Positions 44,113-50,915 of a DNA stretch of 50,915 nt are shown here, one piece after another. The notes under the pieces were generated by a model that ran no database searches, was not told the origin of the DNA, and was given only the letters and a program-made list of their open reading frames with translations. The translations under genes were made by a program, and so were the position numbers. This DNA is from Micromonospora arida (GTDB lineage: Bacteria > Actinomycetota > Actinomycetes > Mycobacteriales > Micromonosporaceae). The DNA lies in assembly GCF_003857035.1 (NCBI RefSeq), contig NZ_QGSY01000169.1, positions 1 through 50,915 on the forward strand. The letters run 5' to 3'. Numbering within the stretch: the first letter of the stretch is position 1; every line of letters begins with the position of its first letter.

Positions 44113-44814
44113 TCAGGCGACCTCGCAGACCCACCAACCCGTCTTCTGCACCACAGTGAAGCGCAACTCCTGGTCGGCCACCTTCTCGTCGGCGGTGGTC
44201 ATGGTGAGCCGGGTGGAGACGGTGGCCCGTTCCCCGGTCTGGTTGTCCACCTTCGGGGTGGTCCACCGGAAGCGCGGGTTCTGGTAGGTGGAGGCGTACT
44301 TCTCCACCTCGGCCACCTTCGCGGCGATCTTGTCGTCGTCGCGGGAAGCGGCGCAGACGCGACCGGCCGCCTTTGTCGCGTCGCGATCCTTGTAGACCGC
44401 GGTGAGGAACTCGTCGACGGCGACCGCCGGCTCCTTGGCACCCTCGCCGGTCTCGGCATCGCGCAGGGTCAGGAAGGCCACCACGCCACCGCCCACGCAG
44501 AGCACCATGATCACGACCAGGGCGATCGCCGCGATCAGCAGACCGCGCTTCTTCTTCGGCTCGGCCGTGCCCTGGTAGGGCGGATAGGCCGGCGGGGCCG
44601 CGGGGATCGACGAGGGGTTCGGGGCACCGGGCTGCGACGGTGCGGCGGCCGAGGTGGGGCCGCCACGCCCTTCCGGCTGCCCGGCGCCGCCGGGCTGCCC
44701 CGGGAAGGCCGGCTGGCTGGGGATGGTCGGCGCGCCGGGCTGACCGGCGGGATCCGGGTGGGTCGGCGGGTGAGCGGGTGTGCCGGCCTGGTCGCCGCTG
44801 GGCGGGTGGGTCAT
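44113..44814 (-). CDS. Proline-rich single-pass membrane protein
   Basis: 233 residues from an ATG at 44814 with GGGGGAA upstream. Residues 1-85 are a disordered Pro/Ala/Gly cytoplasmic tail. Lys-rich PKKKRG precedes one membrane helix (about 91-115, LLIAAIALVVIMVLCVGGGVVAF). The extracellular domain (about 120-233) has AVDEFLTAVYKDRDATKAAGRVC, RFRWTTPKVDNQTGERATV and a C-terminal TVVQKTGWWVCEVA. One disulfide between the two cysteines is plausible. The fold resembles small NTF2-like/DUF4878 extracellular domains of actinobacteria. Function unknown. It precedes the Get3-like genes on the same strand. Confidence 0.78.
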   Translation of the reverse strand: MTHPPSGDQAGTPAHPPTHPDPAGQPGAPTIPSQPAFPGQPGGAGQPEGRGGPTSAAAPSQPGAPNPSSIPAAPPAYPPYQGTAEPKKKRGLLIAAIALVVIMVLCVGGGVVAFLTLRDAETGEGAKEPAVAVDEFLTAVYKDRDATKAAGRVCAASRDDDKIAAKVAEVEKYASTYQNPRFRWTTPKVDNQTGERATVSTRLTMTTADEKVADQELRFTVVQKTGWWVCEVA

Positions 44815-45167
44815 GTCGTTCCCCCAGGGGTGCGGCGCCCGTCGCCACCCCTGGCGCCGAGCGTGATCGAGCGGGCGGCCGGGCGCTGCGCGACCGTCCG
44901 ACCGGAAGGGTAGCGGTCGATGACCGGATCGGTGTCGCCCCTGCCTGTCGAGCGGCCCAGCGATCCGGTGAGCGGTACCAGCGTCGGTTTAGGTGTCGGG
45001 CCCCCGACCTGCGGTGTGTCGCATATGTGACTGTTGGTGGCTTCTTGTGCGCGTCCTGTTGGCGGGACCGCGGCCACAGACCTACCTTCGTCCCGGTGCG
45101 GGGGCCGGAACGGACGAATGGGTCCGGGCCGGAAGCATGGTCCGAGAGGTACGACCGGAGGCAGTGC
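44815..45167. other. 353-base noncoding region with a candidate promoter
   Basis: This spacer separates two divergent genes. On the plus strand TTGGCG (45059-45064) and TACCTT (45083-45088), 18 bases apart, form a candidate promoter for the gene at 45168, giving a leader of about 70 bases. A GC hairpin (gtcggg/cccgac near 44996-45010) and an AT-rich gcatatgtgac patch near 45020 lie upstream. Nothing else is recognisable. Confidence 0.45.
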
Positions 45168-45650
45168 ATGCGCGACGCGGACAACATCCCTCGCACCCAG
45201 TTCCCGACGAACGACCGGCCCCGCCGGCTCGGGTCCGTGGTCGAGGCCGGCGGGCAGGTCACCAACCAGCCGATCAACGAACGGTCGTACCGCCGGATGC
45301 CGGAGCAGGCGGAGACGACCCGGATGCCGAGCCAGCCCGCCGAGCGGACCCGCGAGGACGACGAGCCGGGCTTCGTCATCCACCTGCCGATCCGGGTGCC
45401 GAATCTGGCGGCGGCGACCGTGCTGGCCGGTCGGGTCGCGGTGTCCCTGGGCTTCCTGCCCGAGTTGGACGCCGGCGAGACCACCGTCTCCAACGCCGAC
45501 GATCAGAACAACCGGCACCGGGTCTTCTGCGACCTGCTGCTGCCCGACCGGTCCCGCTGCCCGCAGGGGTACGAGCACGAAGGGCGCTGCGGGGAGCTGC
45601 CGGCCGCGCCGGAGCAGCGTCCCGTACCTCGCCCTGCCAGCGGACCGTAG
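45168..45650 (+). CDS. Hypothetical protein
   Basis: 160 residues from an ATG at 45168 with GGAGG six bases before it. N-terminal half hydrophilic and apparently disordered (RDADNIPRTQFPTNDRPRRLG, then Arg/Glu/Pro-rich). A folded part begins PGFVIHLPIRVPNLAAATVLAGRVAVSLGFLPELD (about 67-101). Then DDQNNRHRVFCDLLLPDRSRCPQGYEHEGRCGE carries three cysteines that could bind a metal. No signal peptide. I do not recognise the family. It sits upstream of the DUF4177 and RidA genes on the same strand, with 44 bases to the next start. Confidence 0.6.
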   Translation: MRDADNIPRTQFPTNDRPRRLGSVVEAGGQVTNQPINERSYRRMPEQAETTRMPSQPAERTREDDEPGFVIHLPIRVPNLAAATVLAGRVAVSLGFLPELDAGETTVSNADDQNNRHRVFCDLLLPDRSRCPQGYEHEGRCGELPAAPEQRPVPRPASGP

Positions 45651-45694
45651 GCTGTCCCTCGAACAATTCCGCACCGAGAGGGAGCCCTTCAGCG

Positions 45695-45850
45695 ATGCAG
45701 AAGTGGGAATACTCCACGGTCCCGCTGCTGGTCCACGCGACCAAGCAGATCCTCGACAACTGGGGCGAGGACGGGTGGGAGCTCGTCGCCGTGGTCCCCG
45801 GCCCGAACCCGGACCAGCTGGTCGCCTACCTGAAGCGGCCGAAGGCGTGA
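45695..45850 (+). CDS. DUF4177 domain small protein
   Basis: 51 residues from an ATG at 45695 with GAGAGGGAG upstream. The whole protein is the DUF4177 pattern: MQKWEYSTVPLL, NWGEDGWELVAVVPGP, and a C-terminal LVAYLKRPKA. These small alpha/beta proteins are widespread in actinobacteria; function unknown. Its TGA overlaps the GTG of the RidA gene by three bases (GTGA at 45847-45850), so the two are translationally coupled. Confidence 0.9.
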   Translation: MQKWEYSTVPLLVHATKQILDNWGEDGWELVAVVPGPNPDQLVAYLKRPKA

Positions 45851-46308
45851 GCAACGGTCCGCACGCGAAGCTCGCCGAGCTGGGTCTCGAACTGCCCGAG
45901 GTCGTGCCGCCGGTGGCCAGTTACGTCCCGGCCGTGCAGTCCGGGCAGCACGTGTACGTTTCCGGCCAGTTGCCGATGGCCGAGGGCAAGTTGCTGGCGA
46001 CCGGCAAGGTCGGCGCCGGGATCTCCGCCGAGCAGGCGAAGGATCTGGCCCAGCGGTGCGCGCTCAACGCGTTGGCCGCTGTCGACTCGCTGGTCGGCCT
46101 GGAGAACGTGGTCAAGGTGGTCAAGGTGACCGGGTTCGTGGCCTCCGCGCCCGGCTTCACCGGTCAGCCCGCCGTGATCAACGGTGCCTCGGATCTCTTC
46201 GGCATCGTCTTCGGGGAGGCCGGCCGGCACGCGCGCAGCGCGGTGGGCGTGGCCGAGTTGCCCCTGGACGCCCCGGTGGAGATCGAGCTGATCGTCGAGG
46301 TCGCCTGA
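45847..46308 (+). CDS. RidA/YjgF family protein (Rv3678-like)
   Basis: 153 residues from a GTG at 45847 overlapping the DUF4177 stop. Features are LGLELPEVVPPVASYVPAVQSG, the strand HVYVSGQLPMAEGK, NALAAVDSLVGLENVVKVVKVTGFVAS and a C-terminal ARSAVGVAELPLDAPVEIELIVEVA. This is the longer YjgF subgroup (about 150 residues), in which the catalytic Arg of true RidA sits near the last strand; the present AVGVAELP lacks that Arg, so imine deaminase activity is doubtful. The position before the lactamase-fold gene equals Rv3678-Rv3677. Confidence 0.88.
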   Translation: MSNGPHAKLAELGLELPEVVPPVASYVPAVQSGQHVYVSGQLPMAEGKLLATGKVGAGISAEQAKDLAQRCALNALAAVDSLVGLENVVKVVKVTGFVASAPGFTGQPAVINGASDLFGIVFGEAGRHARSAVGVAELPLDAPVEIELIVEVA

Positions 46309-46325
46309 CGCGTCCCCATCGCCCC

Positions 46326-46397
46326 GCGATCTTGCACTTTCTGCTCGGACGAAAGCCCTGAACCGGGATGAATCAGGGGCCGCAAGTGCAAGATCGT
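46326..46397 (+). repeat. Dispersed palindromic element, copy C
   Basis: The element is about 72 bp, with arms gcgatcttgcactttc and gcaagtgcaagatcg. It shares the outer 15 bases and TTTCTG with copies A and B but has a different interior. Unlike A and B it lies between two same-strand genes, 18 bases after the RidA stop and about 20 bases before the -10 box of the next gene. Confidence 0.85.
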
Positions 46398-46418
46398 GGG
46401 GTGTGGCGGGCGGGGTCG

Positions 46419-46424
46419 TACGAT
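46419..46424 (+). promoter_or_regulatory. -10 box for leaderless lactamase-fold gene
   Basis: TACGAT (TANNNT type) is followed by seven bases and the ATG at 46432, with no ribosome site. It supports this start over a GTG at 46396 upstream, which lies in the palindromic element. Confidence 0.55.
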
Positions 46425-46431
46425 CGCAGCC

Positions 46432-47268
46432 ATGAGCGGGCACGTGACGGGGGCGGTGGCGGCGCTTGCCGACGAGTTGCCCCGCTGGGTTTCACTGCTG
46501 CGTGCGCCGAACCCGGGGCCGATGACCCTCGACGGCACCAACACCTGGGTGCTGCGCGCCCCGGCGGCCGAGTCCGGCATCGTGGTCGACCCGGGGCCGG
46601 CGGACGAGGGGCACCTGACCCGGATCGCCGAGCACGGCCCGGTCGGGCTGATCCTGATCACCCACGGCCACCCCGACCACACCGAAGGCGCGGCCCGGCT
46701 GAGTGAGCTGCTCGGCGGCGTGCACGTGCTCGCCGTCGATCCGGCGCACACCATCGGCGGCGAGCCGCTGACCGAGCCGGGCGAGCACTTCGGCGGCTCC
46801 GGTCTGCACATCAGCCTGTTGCAGACGCCAGGGCACACCGCCGACTCGGTCTGCTTCCTGGTCGAGCACGGCGACGAGAGGGTGGTGCTCACCGGTGACA
46901 CCATCCTCGGCCGGGGCACCACCGTGGTCGCCCACCCCGACGGGCACCTCGGTGACTACCTGAGCAGCCTGGAGTTGCTGTCCGCGTACCGGGGGATCCC
47001 GGCGCTGCCCGGACACGGCCCGGCACTGGCCGACTGCGCCGCCGCCGCCGACTTCTACCTCGCCCACCGCCGGGCCCGGCTCGACCAGGTCCGGGCGGCG
47101 GTCGCCGCCGGTGCCCACACCCCCGCCGACGTGGTCGCGACGGTCTACGCGGACGTGGACCGCTCACTCTGGTGGGCGGCCGAATGGTCGGTCCGGGCCC
47201 AGCTGGAGTATCTGGGCGTCGACACCGGGGAATCCGCGCCCGGGGTCAGTGGGTTGGAGCACATGTGA
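46432..47268 (+). CDS. Metallo-beta-lactamase-fold hydrolase (Rv3677/LACTB2-like)
   Basis: 278 residues from an ATG at 46432. Zinc ligands are H78, H80, D82 and H83 in THGHPDHTEG, then TPGHTADSV, LTGDTILGRGT and LPGHGPAL supply the remaining His and Asp. N-terminal PNPGPMTLDGTNTWVL is typical of the LACTB2-like group, which includes RNases and hydrolases of uncertain substrate. No signal peptide, so cytoplasmic and not an antibiotic-degrading enzyme. Its stop (TGA 47266-47268) overlaps the GTG of the cyclase gene. Order after RidA matches M. tuberculosis Rv3678-Rv3677. Confidence 0.92.
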   Translation: MSGHVTGAVAALADELPRWVSLLRAPNPGPMTLDGTNTWVLRAPAAESGIVVDPGPADEGHLTRIAEHGPVGLILITHGHPDHTEGAARLSELLGGVHVLAVDPAHTIGGEPLTEPGEHFGGSGLHISLLQTPGHTADSVCFLVEHGDERVVLTGDTILGRGTTVVAHPDGHLGDYLSSLELLSAYRGIPALPGHGPALADCAAAADFYLAHRRARLDQVRAAVAAGAHTPADVVATVYADVDRSLWWAAEWSVRAQLEYLGVDTGESAPGVSGLEHM

Positions 47269-50200
47269 CCTGCCCCGTGTGTGGAACCGTTGCCGTTCCC
47301 GGCGCGCGGTTCTGCCACAACTGTGGCGCCGCGCTGCCGGCCGCCGCCACGTTGCCGGCGGCCGAGCGCCGGGTGGTCACCGTGCTCTTCGGTGACCTCT
47401 CCGAGTTCACCTCCTGGTCGGAGGACCTCGACCCGGAACGCGTGGGCGCGGTCACCGATCGGGTGCTCGCCGCCCTGGCAGGTGCGGTGAAGACGTTCGG
47501 CGGGCACGTCGACAAGCTGACCGGTGACGGCATCATGGCTGTCTTCGGCGCCCCGGTGGCACACGAGGACGACGCCGAACGCGCCGTCCGGGCCGCCCTG
47601 TCCATGCAACGGGCCGTCCGGCGGGTGCTCGACGACGAGCGGGGCGGCGGCGCGCCGCTCGGGCTGCGGGTCGGGCTGAACACCGGCGACGTCATCGCGG
47701 GCATCCAGGCCGCGATCGAGTACACGGTCATCGGCGACACGGTGAACACCGCGGCCCGGCTCGCCGACGCCGCCGCCGTCGGGGCCGTCTACGCCGGTGG
47801 ACGTACCGCCGCGGCCACCAGGCACGTCTCCTCCTGGCGGGCGCTGCGCCCGCTGCGGCTCAAGGGCAAGCGTGAGCCGGTCGAGGCGTACGAGCTGCTC
47901 GGTCTGCTGGACGCACCGGGCACCCGCTCGGGGCTCGGCGACGAGGCACCGTACGTCGGCCGGGAGACGGAGATCGGTCGGGTCGCCGGCCGGCTCGCCG
48001 AGGTGATCGACCAGGGCGACCCACGGGTGCTGCTGATGACCGCCGAGGCGGGCATCGGCAAGTCCCGGTTCGCCGCCGAGGTGGAGCGCCTCGCCGCCGG
48101 GTACGACGTCGGTGCTGGCCGCTACGCGGCGCACACCGGGGCCCGGGTGCTCTCGGTGCACTGTGCCGCGTTCGGGGAGCGGCGACGGCTCGCGCCCCTG
48201 GCCGACCTGGTGCGGGCCGCCGTCGGCCTGCCCAGCGACGCGTCCACAGCGCTGACCCGCCCGGCGGTCGAGGAGCGGCTGCGCCGGCTCGGGCAGCGGC
48301 TCGCCCGCTCCGGTGCGGAGACACCGCCGATCGCCACTGAGCAACTGTTGGCCCTGCTCGGCTACGCCGAACTCCCGGCGCACGGTGGCAGCGACAGCGG
48401 CGAGTGGGGCGGCTCGGGCACTCCGGCAGCGGACGCCGAGGTGGTGCCGAACGCGGTCGCCGACCTGCTCACTGGGCTCGCCTCGGAGGCGCCGCTGGTG
48501 ATCGTGGTGGATGACCTGCACGATGCCACCGCCGAGACGATCGGTGCCCTCGGGTTGACCCTGTCCAAGCTCACCGGCCCGGTGCTGGTGCTGCTGCTCG
48601 GCCGTCCCGAGTTGGTGCGTACCGCCGGCGCGCTGACCCGGGTCGCGGACGCCGAGGTGCACTCGTTGCCGCCGCTGCGCGGTGCCGACGCGGCCCGGCT
48701 GCTCACGAGTTACCTCGGCGGCGGCAAGCTGCCGCAGGCCGACACCGACCGGTTGCTCGCCACCGCGCAGGGCAATCCGTTCTACCTGGCCGAGCTGGTC
48801 ACCCTGCTGATCGAACGGGGCGCGCTCACCACCGAATCAGTGCGCGGTGTCGCCTCGACGCGGGGTGCCGCGGTGGAGCGGTCCGGCTCCGGCGAGCGGG
48901 AGCAGAGCGGGCCGGCAGGCTGGCGGCTGGTGCCGGGTTCGCTGGGCAGTCGGCTGCTCTCCCGGGACCTCGCCGCCGTGCTCGCGGCCCGAATCGACGC
49001 GTTGCCACCGGATGCCCGGTCGGTGCTGCGCGACGCCGCGGTCACCGGTGACACGGTGCCGAACGGCGCGCTGGAGGCGATGCGGGAGCTACGCGGCGGT
49101 CGCGACGGCCGGCCGTCGGCCGTGGTCGCGGTCGAACTCGACCGGGCGGTCGAGGAGTTGCTGCAACGCCGCATGCTGCACCGCTCACGTGCCGGCTATT
49201 CGTTCGCCACACCACTCATGCGGGAGGCCGCGTACGCCGGGGTGAGCAAGGCCGAGTTGGCCGAGCGGCACGCGGCGCTGGCCCGCTGGGCGGGGCCGGC
49301 GGACGAGACCACGGCCAGCACGGTGGGCGGGTTCACCGACGAGGCCCGGGACGACTTCGTGGCGACGCACGTCGAGCGGGCCGCCACGCTCGCCGACGCG
49401 GTGAAGCTGCGCCCGGACGCGCCGGCCCGGGCGGTGGTTCCGCTCGGCGTCGCCGCGCTCGGCCGGGCCGCCCGCCGCTCGCTCTCCGCCGGTGAGCCGG
49501 CAATGGCCGTCGAGTACGCCGAGCGCGCCACCGAACTGGCCCGCGACGGGGTGCCGGCAGCCGATCGGGTGGTGCACGCGCGGGCGTTGCTCCAGGTCGG
49601 CCGGGTCTCCGACGCGTTGGCGTACGCCGAGAAGATCGCCGCGAACGCGGGGGACGAGGCCACCCGGGTCAGCGCCCTGCTGCTGGCGGGGCAGGCCCAG
49701 GAGACCCTCGGCGACCAGGGCCGGGCGGTGACCGCCTGGGAGGAGGCGTTGCAGGTGGCCACCGAGGGTCGGCTGCCCACGCAGCGCGCCACGGCGATGC
49801 GCCGGCTCGGCATGGCCGACTTCGTGGCCGGGCGGCTGAGTCAGGCGAGCAGCCGGTTGGCGGCCGCGTACCAGGTCAGCCTCGGTGCGCAGGACCGACG
49901 CGGGCAGGCGTGGTCCCTGCAGAACCTGGCCTGGGTGACCACCACCCGGGGCGACTTCGCCGGGACCGACGCGGTACTCGGCCGGGCCGCCCGACTCTTC
50001 GCCGAGCTGAAGGACCCGTACGGGCGGGCCTGGCTGCGCGGCACCACGGCGTTCGCCCGGCTGCTCGCCGGCCGACTGCGCGAGGCGTGTCGGATGGCGC
50101 AGGTGTTCCTGCCGTTCGGCGAGCGGGTCGGTGAGGCGTGGGCGGTGGGCACGTTGCGCGCGGTGGCGGCGTTCGCCACTGCCGAGCTGGGTGACCTGGC

Positions 50201-50912
50201 CGAGGCGGACCGGGAGGCCCGGCGGGCGTACCGGGAGTTCGCCGCCGCGTCCGACGACTGGGGGCGTGGGTTCGCCCTGGTGGTCCGGGCGGTGGTGGCG
50301 CGCGGCCTGGGCGAGCCGGAGCACGCGGCCGACCTGCTCACCGACGCCCTGGCGTACGCGGAGCGCACCTCGCATCCGCTGCTCACCGGGATGGCCGGCA
50401 CGCTGCGCGGCTTCGTCGCGTTGGACATGGGCGACTGCGAGACGGCCGAGCGGGTGGCCCGCGCGGTGCTGACCGCGGTGGAGCCGCACAACCCGCAGGC
50501 CCCGGCGCAGGTGGCGCCCCGGGTGCTGCTGGCGACGGCCCGTCTTGCCGCCGGCGACTCGGCGACAGCGGTCGGGCTGCTCGCCCCGGTGGCCACGGCC
50601 GCCGCGAACGCACCCTCGCTGCTCTTCTCCCGCCGCCAGACGATGGCTCAGTACGCGGCGGCGCTGCTCGCTCACGGTCAGCGGGAGCAGGCCTTGGACT
50701 GGGCCCGCCGGGCGGTCACCGCGCCGGCCGAGGACGTGCGCAGCCAGGTGATCGCGGCGAGTGTGCTGGCCGAGGCGTTGGCCGCCTGCGGTCGCCCGGC
50801 GGAGGCGGTGTCCTGCGCGCAGGAGGCGGTCCGCCTGGCGTACGCCACCGAGCAGCGCAGCGAACGAGCCGCAGCCGACGCTCTGCAAACCCGCCTGTCC
50901 GCCCTGCTCTAA
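47265..50912 (+). CDS. Class III adenylate/guanylate cyclase fused to AAA ATPase and TPR-like region, with N-terminal zinc ribbon
   Basis: 1215 residues from a GTG at 47265 that overlaps the upstream stop by four bases. Zinc ribbon C3, C6, C17, C20 (CPVCG, CHNCG). The cyclase domain (about 35-200) has metal D44 (FGDLSEF), K84 and D88 in HVDKLTGDG, and VIGDTVNTAARLA with the nucleotide-contact Asp and transition-state Asn/Arg; a purine-selective Lys/Asp pair suggests ATP. AAA/STAND-type ATPase: Walker A AEAGIGKS (260-267), Walker B LVIVVDDLHDA. The last about 500 residues are helical TPR-like repeats with no C-terminal DNA-binding domain. Large cyclases of this type occur across actinobacteria (Rv0891-type architecture). 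The gene is complete. Confidence 0.92.
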   Translation: MTCPVCGTVAVPGARFCHNCGAALPAAATLPAAERRVVTVLFGDLSEFTSWSEDLDPERVGAVTDRVLAALAGAVKTFGGHVDKLTGDGIMAVFGAPVAHEDDAERAVRAALSMQRAVRRVLDDERGGGAPLGLRVGLNTGDVIAGIQAAIEYTVIGDTVNTAARLADAAAVGAVYAGGRTAAATRHVSSWRALRPLRLKGKREPVEAYELLGLLDAPGTRSGLGDEAPYVGRETEIGRVAGRLAEVIDQGDPRVLLMTAEAGIGKSRFAAEVERLAAGYDVGAGRYAAHTGARVLSVHCAAFGERRRLAPLADLVRAAVGLPSDASTALTRPAVEERLRRLGQRLARSGAETPPIATEQLLALLGYAELPAHGGSDSGEWGGSGTPAADAEVVPNAVADLLTGLASEAPLVIVVDDLHDATAETIGALGLTLSKLTGPVLVLLLGRPELVRTAGALTRVADAEVHSLPPLRGADAARLLTSYLGGGKLPQADTDRLLATAQGNPFYLAELVTLLIERGALTTESVRGVASTRGAAVERSGSGEREQSGPAGWRLVPGSLGSRLLSRDLAAVLAARIDALPPDARSVLRDAAVTGDTVPNGALEAMRELRGGRDGRPSAVVAVELDRAVEELLQRRMLHRSRAGYSFATPLMREAAYAGVSKAELAERHAALARWAGPADETTASTVGGFTDEARDDFVATHVERAATLADAVKLRPDAPARAVVPLGVAALGRAARRSLSAGEPAMAVEYAERATELARDGVPAADRVVHARALLQVGRVSDALAYAEKIAANAGDEATRVSALLLAGQAQETLGDQGRAVTAWEEALQVATEGRLPTQRATAMRRLGMADFVAGRLSQASSRLAAAYQVSLGAQDRRGQAWSLQNLAWVTTTRGDFAGTDAVLGRAARLFAELKDPYGRAWLRGTTAFARLLAGRLREACRMAQVFLPFGERVGEAWAVGTLRAVAAFATAELGDLAEADREARRAYREFAAASDDWGRGFALVVRAVVARGLGEPEHAADLLTDALAYAERTSHPLLTGMAGTLRGFVALDMGDCETAERVARAVLTAVEPHNPQAPAQVAPRVLLATARLAAGDSATAVGLLAPVATAAANAPSLLFSRRQTMAQYAAALLAHGQREQALDWARRAVTAPAEDVRSQVIAASVLAEALAACGRPAEAVSCAQEAVRLAYATEQRSERAAADALQTRLSALL

Positions 50913-50915
50913 CCC

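Noticed and set aside
49185..50888. 567-residue minus-strand frame antisense to the cyclase gene
   Set aside because: Shadow frame without start context or domains.

Overview
The window is high-GC actinobacterial chromosome. Protein sequences, frequent GTG starts, four-base stop/start overlaps, many TANNNT-type leaderless starts and the gene order all point to the family Micromonosporaceae (Micromonospora or a close relative). I see no prophage, CRISPR array, plasmid backbone, known defence island or biosynthetic gene cluster. Most of it is core or lineage-conserved chromosome with a few accessory insertions.

Layout. (1) 1-830: the tail of an IS30-type transposase and a small SCO4402-like gene, next to tRNA-Ser(GGA). 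(2) 835-6309: the conserved replication/repair block tRNA-Ser, SRP RNA, dnaX, ybaB, recR, interrupted on the minus strand by a DUF998 membrane protein. (3) 6624-12514: a five-gene oligopeptide-type ABC importer (binding lipoprotein, two permeases, two ATPases). (4) 12536-20925: a secreted HNH lipoprotein with a small partner gene, a DHA2 exporter, leuA preceded by a leucine leader-peptide attenuator, an MFS/ArsR-type divergent pair, a nitroreductase and a lipoprotein. (5) 21185-23517: lysC-asd, the entry to the aspartate-family pathway. (6) 23638-30467: a GAF-GAF-GGDEF protein, a small secreted peptidoglycan-binding protein, a phosphodiesterase with a GGCT-like gene, an alpha/beta hydrolase and a secreted 5'-nucleotidase. 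(7) 30594-36775: an MFS exporter, a small unknown, then an ECF sigma factor, its membrane anti-sigma-like partner and a secreted Fn3/FG-GAP protein. (8) 37088-50912: tRNA-Pro(CGG), then a block whose order matches M. tuberculosis Rv3683 (metallophosphoesterase), ponA2, whiB4, Rv3680, Rv3679, Rv3678 (RidA) and Rv3677 (metallo-beta-lactamase fold), with a yqeY gene, a Pro-rich membrane protein and small unknowns inserted. It ends in a very large class III cyclase/AAA/TPR protein coupled to the lactamase-fold gene.

Structure beyond genes. The most interesting signals are: a family of about 72-bp palindromic elements (4483-4554, 23550-23620, 46326-46397) in gene-end spacers, one of which supplies the stop codon of a gene; a 14-codon Leu leader peptide (17085-17129) upstream of leuA that is too short for routine gene finding; a 72-bp higher-order tandem repeat inside dnaX; several apparent leaderless promoters, including two overlapping back-to-back -10 boxes between yqeY and a phosphoesterase gene; and a Get3/ArsA-like gene pair in which one member lacks the signature lysine of the deviant Walker A motif.

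No single unmistakable new system stands out. The palindromic repeat family, the dnaX linker expansion and the 47265-50912 cyclase unit are the best leads. All calls come from reading the sequence; no database search was run.
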